Origin: Orobanche coerulescens
Taxonomy: Eukaryota > Streptophyta > Magnoliopsida > Lamiales > Orobanchaceae
Length of the DNA: 64,000 nucleotides
Reading direction: 5' to 3'
Assembly: GCA_033398695.1 (NCBI GenBank)
Contig: CM065801.1
Location: 101,673,170-101,737,169, forward strand
Within the stretch, counting starts at the first letter, position 1. The number at the start of each line of letters is the position of its first letter. The position numbers were made by a program, and so were the translations under genes. The notes beneath the pieces are model-generated. The model was not told the origin of the DNA. It saw only the letters and a program-made list of their open reading frames with translations, and searched no databases. This document shows positions 12,837 through 25,429 of this stretch, in pieces.

Positions 12837-14083
12837 TCAAAACCGGTGATGAATGTCCTTACCTCTGGCTCTTAAAGCCTGATAGGACCCCTTAGATGGT
12901 GCACGAGCTGGAGTAACAAAATCCCTCGAGGCCCTTGAGCTCTCTCGAGATCTACCGGCACTAGAACTCCTGCAGTATTTTTGTAGGTGTCCCTGCCTCC
13001 CACACAGAAAACAAACAATAGCTGGCACCGTACACCGAGTATTAATGTGTCCTACTGAATCACAGTTAAAGCAAATAACAGTCGAACTCATCGTCTGAAA
13101 GGAAGATGCTTTCTCAGCAGGAAGACGACTGGAAAACGACCTCTTGGACGTCGGAGCCCGATGTCCCTCAGAACGAACCGGCATCCTAGTCCCCCCACCA
13201 GAAGAAACTGAAGGGTGTTTCTGAGTAAGCTCCTTCATCAAAAGCTCCTCTCCAAGAGCCTTCTCGATGAACTCACCAAGCGAATTACAATTGTGATTAA
13301 ACAACTGCATCCTCAACTGCGGATTTAGCCTCTTGCTAAAATATTTGATCTTATCCGCCTCAGTACGGATAACTGACGAAGCAAACTGAAGTAGTCCTTG
13401 AAAATTCTTAGCAATGACAATAACACCCTCGTCCTCGACGGATTCGGGGTTCAAAACCTATGACAACTTGGCTTCACGAAGTGGATCCGGATAATACCTC
13501 TCAACATGAGGGTCTTGAACTTACTCCAACCACAATCGCGATCGGCGGGTTTCACAGAAAGCCACCACGAATAAGCACCCTTAATCAAGTAATAAGCCGC
13601 TACTGCCACTTTACTCTCTTCCGGACATTGAACCATGTCGAAGAATTTATCAAAATGCCCAAGCCAATGAACAATATCGGCTGGTTCTGATGAACCTTCA
13701 AAAGTAGGCGGCCTCTGATGAGAGATATTGCCAACAATCTGATTCACTCCTCCAGTCTGTCCATGACACGGCACCTGGAATCCCTATTGCGTTGGACCAC
13801 GAACCATCGAGGTCTGCATGGTCTCTACCATCCGCGTCATCTGAGTCATCTGGGCCATCATGCCCTGCATAAGTATGAATGGGTCAACCCGAACACCTTC
13901 CGAGTGAGATGCATCTCGGGTATGACTCCCTGACAGTGAATGATTATCTGCTGATGAATGAGTAGCCTCGCTATTTGATGAATTAATGATATCCCTCGCG
14001 TTCTCATGGGTATGCACACGAGATCCCGAGTTCCGGCCCGCACCGCGGCTTCTTCCCATGCGTCCTCTGACATCTCTATCCAT
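12837..14083 (-). pseudogene. Element B Gag, internal 1 (stop and frameshift)
   Basis: The ATG at 14083 starts a Gag N-terminus rich in Arg/Gly, then a Met/Gln-rich segment. A TAG near 13784 follows 'VRGPTQ'; internal 2 has a Gln codon there. The capsid domain (WW motif in 'YSWWLSVKPADRD') shifts frame near 13510, where internal 1 lacks one base present in internal 3. The last part (13454-12837) has two CCHC knuckles, CFNCDSVGHINTRC and CFLCGRQGHLQKYC, then an Arg/Ser-rich tail. No protease or pol follows. Related to the Gag of A and D but a separate family. Confidence 0.85.
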
Positions 14084-14379
14084 ACTGAAGCAGGAAAGTC
14101 ATATGATAATTACAGATCTCGTATGAAAATCGCATTATGACTACGAGGCGGAATGATAACAATGAGCATACATGCTATACCACAATAATAAAATGATCGT
14201 CAACATGACGCCGAAATATGATAAGGTCACATGAAAGATCGAATGAGGTAACATGATTACCTGCTGAAATTCCTGAAACGATTACCTTGAACAAGTTAAC
14301 AAGGTTGAAAATTCGATCCACAAGATCAACAACTGAACAATGAGATGGACTGGATGATTAATGAATTAATCTGAACAAT

Positions 14380-15124
14380 GAGATTGACTAAGTGATGAAT
14401 GAATTAACTGAGTGATGAATGAATTAACTGAGAAATGATATTGACTGGGTGATGAATGAATTAACCGAGTGATGAATGAATTATCTGAGTAATGATATTG
14501 ACTGAGTGATGAATGAATTAACTGAGTGATGAATGAATTAACTGAGTGATGAATGAATTAACTGAGTGATGAATGAATTAACTGAGTGATGAATGATATT
14601 GACTAAGTGATGAATGAATTAACTGAGTGATGAATGAATTATCTTAGTAATGATATTGACTGAGTGATGAATGAATTAACTGAGTGATGAATGAATTAAC
14701 TGAGTGATGAATGAATTATCTGAGTAATGATATTGACTGAGTGATGAATGAATTAACTGAGTGATGAATGAATTAACCGAGTAATGAATGGATTAACTGA
14801 GTGATGAATGAATTAACTGAGTGATGAATGATATTGACTGAGTGATGAATGAATTAACTGAGTGATGAATGAATTATCTGAGTAATGATATTGACTGAGT
14901 GATGAATGAATTAACTGAGTGATGAATGAATTAACTGAGTGATGAATGAATTATCTGAGTAATGATATTGACTGAGTGATGAATGAATTAACTGAGTGAT
15001 GAATGAATTAACTGAGTGATGAATGAATTAACTGAGTGATGAATGAATTAACTGAGTGATGAATGATATTGACTGAGTGATGAATGAATTAGCTGAGTGA
15101 TGAATGAATTAACTGAGTGATGAG
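14380..15124 (-). repeat. 20-bp minisatellite in B internal 1 leader
   Basis: Dozens of units of 'gtgatgaatgaattaactga' with variants (ttatctga, gatattgactga) that give a rough higher-order pattern. In element orientation it lies between primer-binding site and gag, so it would be part of the RNA leader. Internal 2 has a much shorter version, internal 3 a similar length. Confidence 0.95.
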
Positions 15125-15511
15125 ATCAAAATGATGATTGAGGATTATTAACTGATGAATGAGTTAATCCTTAACGCTTACACAGGTCACACGTGCTCCA
15201 AACCAATTAGTCATGAATCAATCATAACACTAATATCACATATTGGTTTCAACAAAGCATGAATAATTAATGACATGATGAATGTATGAACATAAAGAGA
15301 ATCGAGTCCTTACACAGGTCATACGAAGCTTCGAGGTCTCGCGATACTAGTCTCAACTGACGACGACTCGATGAATAAATGACTCGTGCAGTCGTACTAA
15401 TATTACGACTCACAAAACCCGACTGTCCAGATTGTCATAACCTGACAGTCCCACTACTACCGCATCGGTAGAGCCACATAATTCACATATCAGGGTATCT
15501 CACAACCCAAA

Positions 15512-15523
15512 TCTCTGATACCA
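15512..15523 (-). promoter_or_regulatory. Primer-binding site, B internal 1
   Basis: TGGTATCAGAGA on the minus strand, one base from the tRNA-iMet complement found in element A, five bases from the end of LTR2. The same motif occurs at 21750-21761 and 28092-28103, so each unit has its own. Confidence 0.85.
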
Positions 15524-16307
15524 TCTTCTATAACACCCCCAAATCCTATTGGGTTATTACAGTGTCGTGGACCCCACGCCAGGAGATCCACCAGGCGAAC
15601 ATGGCTAAAATACATTAAATTAAACAACAAGGGAAAATCATAGTCCCTACCATGATATCCGACACAATATTCCGATAAGGAATTTCAACGACAACGATGG
15701 GCCTACATGGCCAAAAATAAATTACAACAACATCCACGAGCATCTGCTCGGGTAAAACATAACGACAATGACTGAGAAACTGGAGAACACTCTAACTGAC
15801 TGACCAACATGAACAACTCAGACTAGTATCGCTCGAATGCCTCGTCGCCATCATCATGCCCTTGTGTCTCAACTCTCTCCTCGCAAGCACCTAAAACATG
15901 AAAACATATTCCGCCCCCACGGGGTCAGTCATCCAGATAATGAACATCAAATACATGTATAACATGATATGTATCCAAAGGCAGAATGAAACGGTACAAT
16001 GATAATAATAATACGAGATGCTCACAAGCCAAGGTAAGAACCGAGCATTCGTGAAACACTATGCCCACGACATACTATTAATACATGTTCGACAGGTTAG
16101 AACATAAGTGCCCAACGGCGAATCATAATCATAGAGTACCATAATGAATTACACGACATGAACCAAACCAGAACTGAATTAATTATGAATCACAATGCCC
16201 GAAGGCTACATTGAAATTACCAAGACAATCACAAAGGCCTGAAAGACACTCAGCCGAAGCTGTCAAATATCACAATCACATGAAGCCAAAGCAGCCCGAA
16301 GCTGTAT

Positions 16308-16634
16308 CGATTAGGGCCGAAGCCACGGCACGAAGCCGTATCACAATTAGGGCGGAAGCCACGGCACGAAGACGTATCACAATTAGGGCCGAAGCCACGG
16401 CACGAAGCCTTATCACAATTAGGGCCGAAGCCACGGCATGAAGCCGTATCACAATTAGGGCCGAAGCCACGGCATGAAGCCATATCACCATTAGGGCCGA
16501 AGCCACGACATGAAGCCGTATCACAATTAGGGCCAAAGCCACGGCACGAAGCCGTATCACAATTAGGGCCGAAGCCACAGCACGAAGCCGTATCACAATT
16601 AGGGCCGAAGCCACGGCACGAAGCCGTATCATAA
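16308..16634 (-). repeat. 36-bp minisatellite in B LTR2 (about 9 units)
   Basis: Same 36-bp unit as in LTR1, with two more units. Single-base variants differ between units. Confidence 0.85.
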
Positions 16635-17220
16635 TTTGGGCCATCCAATGGTCGTGACCTACTGAATTGTAGGTGTTGGAAACCCAACCGTGAAGGTTCA
16701 AGCTCCAAACTTACCCATAATGAGCACTAGCTGAGACTAGCCTCCAAAATAATATAATTAATCACAAACGACAATGATCCGTAGATTACCGAATTCACCA
16801 GAATGATAGTGTGCTACCTTTACTCGGCCAACACGATAATGATGACTCACGGATGGGCATCGTACTCGACAGTCCCAATTCAATACCTCGATTACCTTAG
16901 AATGGTCAATCGATAACAATGACACAACGGATGGGAACTATCCTCGACAGCCCCAATTCAATACCTCGATTGCCTTAGAATGGCCAACTGATAACAATGA
17001 TGCAGTGGATGATTCAATATCTCGATTGCCTTATAATGGCTAATCGAGGACAATGATGCAATGAATGCCTCGGTACCTTTAATCGGTTACCGACGACGAA
17101 GATGAGAATGAATACGGCAATGCCTTCAATCAGCTAATACAACATGAATGACAGGACACCAACATTAATAACAATGATTACAACGTCTTAGATCGACATC
17201 AATATTAACAACAACAACCG

Positions 17221-17900
17221 ATACATCGATACCGCGAACCGGTGATCGATAATAATATTAACAACGAATATCTCAATGCCTTACCGGCCATTAATGAATG
17301 ATAATAAACATTTGGCATAATTGCCGGAGAGTATCGTATCGAACGATCCCCTAATATCAATGATCTTATGAAGAGACTAAGTCTCGAAATGATACAACAC
17401 ATTCATACACATATATGATAACATTAATCTCATTGACTAGTACAAGTATAATACTTGCCTTAAATCGACTGCGAGAATGTCCTTCCACGAACAACGTCCT
17501 TAATGAAATTGTCGGCCGCTTGAACAACCTTGAACGACACAAATACCAATAATTCGTTTAATACATCGATACCGCGAACCGGTGATCGATAATAATATTA
17601 ACAACGAATATCTCAATGCCTTACCGGCCATTAATGAATGATAATAAACATTTGGCATAATTGCCGGAGAGTATCGTATCGAACGATCCCCTAATATCAA
17701 TGATCTTATGAAGAGACTAAGTCTCGGAATGATACAACACATTCATACATATATATGATAACATTAATCTCATTGACTAGTACAAGTATAAAACTTGCCT
17801 TAAACCGACTGCGAGAATGTCCTTCCACGTACAACGTCCTTAATGAAATTGTCGGCCGCTTGAACAACCTTGAATGACATAAATACCAATAATTGGTTTA
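17221..17900 (-). repeat. 340-bp tandem duplication in LTR2
   Basis: 'atacatcgataccgcgaacc' occurs at 17221 and again at 17561, followed each time by the same ~340 bases. LTR1 and LTR4 have one copy. The break point shares the bases ATACA with the sequence after the unit, which suggests a microhomology-mediated event. Confidence 0.9.
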
Positions 17901-18477
17901 ATACACGAATCAAACATGATCACAACCAATTCAAGAGGTCGATACAATCAATCCCAAACTAATTGAGGCATTTCGACAAACACCTTGAATACAATCTCCC
18001 ATCCTAAACAACCAAACCCAATTGTATCGAAAACGAACTTCAAACAAATGATTCAATCCAATAAAACACCTTCAATACAATCGATAATCCAATAGGAATA
18101 CTCAAATAGAGCTTACGATAACATTTAATCAAAAATCCCAATTCCAAGTCAACCTTCAAAGTATTCTTGAGAAAAACTTCCAACAATCCGATGATAACTC
18201 ATAAAAACTCGTAATCAAACGTATATACATCACAAATCATGATTATATCATCCAAAACCTCAAGCTCCAACTCAAAATCAAATCTAGGGTTGAAGAAATT
18301 ACCTTGGATTAGGATGAAGAATCCACAAACATGTTGTTAATCCTCACCACAACTTGAAGAAGATGAAATTATCTGAGTTAGATGATGCTAAATCGCCCAA
18401 AATATCGCCCACAAATTGTCCAAGGAGGAGAGGAAGAAGGAAAGTGATGAACTGAGCTTGATTCTCATGAAAAACGC

Positions 18478-18650
18478 AATTATAGTGCATACTGCACTGT
18501 GTGCCGCGGCCCGGCCGAGTGTGCCGCGGCATAGGGCCAAAATCTGCCCCCAGTGCTCGGCAGTGTGCCGCGGCCCGACCGAGTGTGCCGCGGTAGTGAC
18601 TCGGTAGTGTTCCGCGGCCCTACCGGCAGGAGCCGCGACCCCCGGTACAG
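18478..18650 (-). promoter_or_regulatory. GC-palindrome cluster and TATA-like box, B LTR2
   Basis: Five or more GCCGCGG-type cores at about 18496-18645 beside the TATA-like CTATAATTG. Longer than in LTR1. The equivalent clusters are at 24545-24710 (LTR3) and 30650-30780 (LTR4). Confidence 0.55.
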
Positions 18651-19362
18651 GCGGGTCGGCCAAAAATTGCAACATGTGTGTGTCTTAGCTATTTCAACCA
18701 TAACTCCCTCGTCCGGACTCCGATTGACACACTGTTTGAACCATTGGAAATATAACTAGATTCTCTATAATATTGAAAAGATTCAGATTTTTTGGAGTTT
18801 CCAAAAATTAATGGTGATTTTACAAAGTCGAACTCATACGTGGAAAAGTCGCTTAAGAACACGGAACTCAACAGAACGACACCGAGACGAACTCAGATGA
18901 CAAAAAGTGTAGAAATAATCATTCTCGGAATGACGAAGCGGTAACAATAAAGTCTCTAAGATGGACTTCCGCCAAAAAAATAAAATTACCGAAAATCTAA
19001 ATTGCGGATATTACATACTACCCCCCTTAAAAGAAGTTTCGTCCCAAAACTTAAAACAAGTAGGGAGAAGCAATATCCCACCAGAAAAAATCAACGAGAT
19101 ACACAAGAACAAGAATGATCACAATGAATGATAATGGATCAAAATCCAACAAGGATCAAGAATGACTCACCGGGGTGAAATAATAACGTAATGAGTGATA
19201 GATCAAATGAAATGATTGGAAACATTGTTCCCCGTGAAGTAAATGATTATATTGATAATTATAAGTCTCAACGTGATTGATATATGATGAATGGATTATA
19301 TGAATGAATGAACGACAAATGAAATGAATGATTATACTATTACCGAGCAAGAATTAACTTGT

Positions 19363-20608
19363 TTAAAACTGGTGATGAATGTCCTTACCTCTGGCTCTTG
19401 AAGCCTGATAGGACCCCTTAGATGGTGCACGGGCTGGAGTAACAAAATCCCTCGAGGCCCTTGATCTCTCTCGAGATATACCGGCACTAGAACTCCTGCA
19501 GTATTTTCGTAGGTGTCCCTGCCTCCCACACAGAAAACAAACAATAGCTGGCACCGTACACCGAGTATTAATGTGTCCTGCTGAATCACAGTTAAAGCAA
19601 ATAACAGTCGAACTCATCGTCTGAGAGGAAGATGCTTTCTTAGCATGAAGACGACTCGAAAACAACCTCTTGGACGTCGGAGCCCAATGTCCCTTAGAAG
19701 GAACCGGCATCCTAGTCCCCCCACCAGAAGAAACTGAAGGGTGTTTCTGAGTAAGCTCCTTCATCAAAAGCTCTACTCCAAGAGCCTTCTCGATGAACTC
19801 ACCAAGCGAATTACAATTGTGATTGAACTTGCATCCTCAACTGCGGATTTAGCCTCTTGCTAAAATATTTGATCTTATCCGCCTCAGTACGGATAACTGA
19901 CGAAGCAAACTGAAGTAGTGCCTGAAACTTCTCAGCAATGACAATAACACCCTCGTCCTCGACGGATTCGGGGTTCAAAACCTCTGACAACTTGGCTTCA
20001 CGAAGTGGATCCGAATAATAACTCCCTAACATGAGGGTCTTGAACTCACTCCAACCACAATCGCGATCGGCGGGTTTCATAGAAAGCCACCACGAATAAG
20101 CACCCTTAATCAAGTAATAAGCCGCTACTGACACTTTACTCTCTTCTGGACACTGAACCATGTTGAAGAATTTATCAAAATGCTCAAGCCAATGAACAAT
20201 ATCGGCTGGTTCTGACGAACCTTCAAAAGTAGGCGGCCTCTGACGAGAGATATCGCCAACAATCTGATTCACTCCTCCAGTCTGTCCATGAAACGGCACC
20301 TGGAATCCCTGTTGCGGTGGACCACGAACCATCGAGGTCTGCATGGTCTCTACCATCCGCGTCATCTGAGTCATCTGGGCCATCATGTCCTGCATAAGTA
20401 TGAATGGGTCAACCCGAACACCTTCCGAGTGAGATGCATCTCGGGTATGACTCCCTGACAGTGAATGATTATCTGCTGATGAATGAGTTGCCTCGCTATT
20501 TAATGAATTAATGATATCCCTCGCGTTCGCGTGGGTATGCACACGAGATCCCGGGTTCCGGCCCGCACCGCGGCCTCTTCCCATGCATCCTCTGACAACT
20601 CTATCCAT
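19363..20608 (-). pseudogene. Element B Gag, internal 2 (frameshift)
   Basis: ATG at 20608. The open frame runs through the N-terminal and capsid domains ('YSWWLSMKPADRD') to 19811, with none of the stops seen in the other two copies. The frame is lost near 19830. The C-terminal part with two CCHC knuckles (CFNCDSAGHINTRC, CFLCGRQGHLRKYC) is in another frame at 19767-19363. This is the best preserved of the three Gag copies. No pol follows. Confidence 0.85.
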
Positions 20609-20929
20609 GCTGAAGCAGGAAAGCCGCATGATAATTACAGATCTCGTATGAAAATCGCATTATGACTACGAGACGTAATGATAACAATGAGCATACATGC
20701 TATAACACAATGAATGTATTAATAGTGTAATAAAATGATCGTCAACATGACGCCGAAATATGATAAGGGCACATGAAAGATCGAATGAGGTAACATGATC
20801 ACCTGCTGAAATTCCTGAAACGATTACCTTGAACAAGTTGACAAGGTTGAAAATTCGATCCACAAGATCAACAACTGAACAATGAGATGGACTAGATGAT
20901 TAATGAATTAATCTGAACAATGAGATTAA

Positions 20930-21372
20930 CTAAGTGATGAATGAATTAACTGAATGATGAATGAATTAAATGAGAAATGATATTGACTGGGTGATGAATG
21001 AATTAACCGAGTGATGAATGAATTATATGAGCAATGATATTTACTGAGTGAGGAATGAATTAACTGAGTGATGAATGAATTAACTGAGTGATGAATGAAT
21101 TAACTGAGTGATGAATGATATTGACTGAGTGATGAATGAATTAACTGAGTGATGAATGGATTATCTGAGTAATCATATTGACTGAGTGATGAATGAATTA
21201 ACTGAGTGATGAATGAATTAACTAAGTGATGATATTGACTGAGTGATGAATGAATTAACTGAGTGATGAATGAATTAACTAAGTGATGAATGAATTAACT
21301 GAGTGATGATTGAATTAATTGAGTGATGAATGATATTGACTGAGTGATGAATGAATTAAATGAGTGATGAGA
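20930..21372 (-). repeat. 20-bp minisatellite in B internal 2 leader (short allele)
   Basis: Same unit as at 14380 but only about 440 bp long, explaining most of the length difference between internal 2 (2751 bp) and internals 1 and 3 (about 3030 bp). Confidence 0.95.
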
Positions 21373-22429
21373 TCAAAATAATGATTGAGGATTATTAACT
21401 GATGAGTGAGTTGATCCTTAACGCTTACACAGGTCACACGTGCTCCAAACCAATTAGTCATGAATCAATCATAACACTAATATCACATATTGGTTTCAAC
21501 AAAGCATGAATAATTAATGACATGATGAATGTATGAACATAAAGAGAATCGAGTCCTTACACAGGTCATACGAAGCTTCGAGGTCTCGCGATACTAACTA
21601 ACGACTCGATGAATGAATGACTCGTGCAGTCGTACTAATATTACGACTCACAAAACCCGACTGTCCAGATTGTCATAACCTGATAGTCCCACTACTACCG
21701 CATCGGTAGAGCCACATAATTCACATATCAGGGTATCTCACAACCCAAATCTCTGATACCATCTTCTATAACACCCCCAAATCCTATTGGGTTATTACAG
21801 TGTCGTGGACCCCACGCCAGGAGATCCACCAGGCGAACATGGCTAAAATACATTAAATTAAACAACAAGGGAAAATCATAGTCCCTACCATGATATCCGA
21901 CACAACATGAACAACTCAGACTCTAACTGACTGACCAACATGAACAACTCAGACTAGTATCGCTCGAATGCCTCGTCGCCATCATCATGCCCTTGTGTCT
22001 CAACTCTGTCCTCGCAAGCACCTAAAACATGAAAACATGTTCCGCCCCCACGGGGTCAGTCATCCAGATAATGAACATCAAATACATGTATAACATGATA
22101 TGCATCCAAAGGCAGAATGAAACGGTACAATGATAATAATAATACGAGATGCTCACAAGCCAAGGTAAGAACCGAGCATTCGTGAAACACTATGCCCACG
22201 ACATACTATTAATACATGTTCGACAAGTTAGAACATAAGTGCCCAACGGCGAATCATAATCATAGAGTACCATAATGAATTACACGACATGACCCAAACC
22301 AGAACTGAATTAATTATGAATCACAATGCCCGAAGGCTACATTGAAATTACCAAGACAATCACAAAGGCCTGAAAGACACTCAGCCGAAGCTGTCAAATA
22401 TCACAATCACATGAAGCCAAAGCACTAAG

Positions 22430-22705
22430 TCGTATCGACAGGGCGGCCACGCACGGCCGTATCACAATTAGGGCGATGCCACGCACGGCCGTATCACAAT
22501 TAGGGCCGGGCCACGACACACGGCCGTATCACAATTAGTGGCCGGGCCACGCACGCACGGCCGTATCACAATTAGGGCCGGGCCACGCACGGCCGTATCA
22601 CCATTAGGGGCCGAAGCCACGACATGAAGCCGTATCACAATTAGGGCCACGCACGAAGCCGTATCACACCAGGGCCGGGCCACAAAGACGGCCGTATCAC
22701 AATTT
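22430..22705 (-). repeat. Diverged 36-bp minisatellite in B LTR3
   Basis: Most units have changed in the same way relative to the other LTRs: 'gaagcc' blocks are replaced so that units read 'ggccacgcacggccgtatca'. Unit lengths vary from 31 to 38. The same change across several units suggests local homogenisation, or an assembly error. Confidence 0.75.
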
Positions 22706-23288
22706 GGGCCATCCAATGGTCGTGACCTACTAAATTGTAGGTGTTGGAAACCCAACCGTGAAGGTTCAAGCTCCAAACTTACCCATAATGAGCACTAGCC
22801 GAGACTAGCCTCCAAAATAATATAATTAATCACAAACGACAATGATCCGCAGATTACCGAATTCACCTGAATGATAGTGTGCTACCTTGAGTCGGCCAAC
22901 ACGATAATGATGACTCACGGATGGGCATCGTACTCGACAGTCCCAATTCAATACCTCGATTACCTTAGAATGGTCAATCGATAACAATGACACAACGGAT
23001 GGGAACTATCCTCGACAGCCCCAATTCAATACCTCGATTGCCTTAGAATGGCCAACTGATAACAATGATGCAGCGGATGATTCAATATCTCGATTGCCTT
23101 ATAATGGCTAATCGAGGACAATGATGCAATGAATGCCTCGGTACCTTTAATCGGTTACCGACGATGAAGATGAGAATGAATACGACAATGCCTTCAATCG
23201 GCTAATACAACATGAATGACAGGACGCCAACATTAATAACAATGATTACAACGTCTTAGATCGACATCAATATTAACAACAACAACCG

Positions 23289-23968
23289 ATACATCGATAC
23301 CGCGAACCGGTGATCGATAATAATATTAACAACGAATATCTCAATGCCTTACCGGCCATTAATGAATGATAATTAACATTTGGCATAATTGCCGGAGAGT
23401 ATCGTATCGAACGATCCCCTAATATCAATGATCTTATGAAGAGACTAAGTCTGGAAATGATACAACACATTCATACACATATATGATAACATTAATCTCA
23501 TTGACTAGTACAAGTATAAGACTTGCCTTAAACCGACTGCGAGAATGTCCTTCCACGAACAACGTCCTTAATGAAATTGTCTGCCGCTTGAACAACCTTG
23601 AACGACACAAATACCAATAATTCGTTTAATACATCGATACCGCGAACCGGTGATCGATAATAATATTAACAACGAATATCTCAATGCCTTACCGGCCATT
23701 AATGAATGATAATAAACATTTGGCATAATTGCCAGAGAGTATCGTATCGAACGATCCCCTAATATCAATGATCTTATGAAGAGACTAAGTCTCGGAATGA
23801 TACAACACATTCATACACATATATGATAACATTAATCTCATTGACTAGTACAAGTATAAAACTTGCCTTAAACAGACTGCGAGAATGTCCCTCCACGAAC
23901 AACGTCCTTAATGAAATTTTCGGGCGCTTGAACAACCTTGAACGACACAAATACCAATAATTCATTTA
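23289..23968 (-). repeat. 340-bp tandem duplication in LTR3
   Basis: Same duplication and same junction as in LTR2 (17221-17900), hence a single event copied with the unit. Confidence 0.9.
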
Positions 23969-25429
23969 ATACACGAACCAAACATGATCACAACCAATTC
24001 AAGAGGTCGATACAATAAATCCCAAACTCATTGAGGCATTTCGACAAACACCTTGAATACAATCTCCCATCCTAAACAACCAAACCCAATTGTATCGAAA
24101 ACCAACTTCAAACAAATGATTCAATCCAATAAAACACCTTCAATACAATCGATAATCCAATAGGAATACTCAAATCGAGCTTACGATAACATTTAATCAA
24201 AAATCCCAATTCCAAGTCAACCTTCAAAGTATTCTTGAGAAAAACTTCCAACAATCCGATGATAACTCATAAAAACTCGTAATCAAACGTATATACATCA
24301 TAAATCATGATTATATCATCCAAAACCTCAAGCTCCAACTCAAAATCAAATCTAGGGTTGAAGAAATTACCTTGGATTAGGATGAAGAATCCACAAACAT
24401 GTTGTTAATCCTCACCACAACTTGAAGAAGATGAAATTATCTGAGTTTGATGATGCTAAATCGCCCAAAATATCGCCCACAAATCATCAAAGGAGGAGAG
24501 GAAGAAGGAAAGTGATGAACTGAGCTTGATTCTCATGAAAAACGCAATTATAGTGCATACTGCACTGTGTGCCGCGGCCCGGCCGAGTGTGCCGCGGCAC
24601 AGGGCCAAAATCTGCCCCCAGTGCTCGGCAGTGTGCCGCGGCCTGGCCGAGTGTGCCGCGGTAGTGACTCGGCTGTGTGCCGCGGCCCTGCCGGCAGGAG
24701 CCGCGACCCCCGGTACAGGCAGGTCGGCCAAAAATTGCAACATGTGTGTGTCTTAGCTATTTCGACCATAACTCCCTCGTCCGGACTCCGATTCACTCAC
24801 TATTTGAACCATTGGATATATAACTAGATGCTCTATAATATTGAAAGATTCAGAATTTTTGGAGTTTCCAAAAATTAATGGTGATTTCACAAAGTCGAAC
24901 TCATACGTGGAAAAGTCGCTTAAGAACACGGAACTCAACAGAACGACACCGAGACGAACTCAGATGACAAAAAGTGTAGAATTAATCATTCTCGAAATGA
25001 CGAAACGGTAACAATAGAGTCTCTAAGATGGACTTCCGCCAAAAAAATAAAATTACCGAAAATCCAAATTGCGGATATTACATACTACCCCCCTTAAAAG
25101 AAGTTTCGTCCCGAAACTTAAAACAAGTAGAGAGAAGAAATATCCCACCAGAAAAAATCAACGAGATACACAAGAACAAGAATGATCACAATGAATGATA
25201 ATGGATCGAAATCCAACAAGGATCAAGAATGACTCACCGGGGTGAAATAATAACGTAATGAGTGATAGCTCAAATGAAATGATTGGAAACATTGTTCCCC
25301 GTGAAGTAAATGATTAGTTTGATAATTATAAGTCTCAACGTGATTGATATATGATGAATGGATTATATGAATGAATGAACGACAAATGAAATGAATGATT
25401 ATACTATTACCGAGCAAGAATTAACTTGT

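Larger units (their letters stand above)
15529..19015 (-). repeat. Element B LTR2 (shared, with 340-bp duplication)
   Basis: 3487 bp, longer than LTR1 and LTR4 because of a tandem duplication (17221-17900). Its left terminus reads TATAACACC instead of TGTAACACC; LTR3 has the same change. It serves as 3' LTR of internal 2 and 5' LTR of internal 1. Confidence 0.9.
21767..25082 (-). repeat. Element B LTR3 (shared; duplication and internal deletion)
   Basis: 3316 bp. It carries the same 340-bp duplication as LTR2 (units at 23289 and 23629) and the same TATAACACC terminus. It also has a private deletion of about 130 bp near 21905 filled by an 18-base copy of nearby sequence, and a strongly altered 36-bp minisatellite. 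Confidence 0.9.

Noticed and set aside
14380..15124. Possible CRISPR-like array (regular 20-bp repeats)
   Set aside because: Units are head-to-tail without unique spacers and lie in a plant retroelement leader: a minisatellite.
16250..16708. Open frames of 117-152 codons reading a 12-residue Cys/Gly repeat (CDTASCRGFGPN) in the B LTRs
   Set aside because: They arise because the minisatellite unit is 36 bp, a multiple of three; two overlapping frames are open at once, they lie in LTRs, and the LTR3 copy has lost the repeat.
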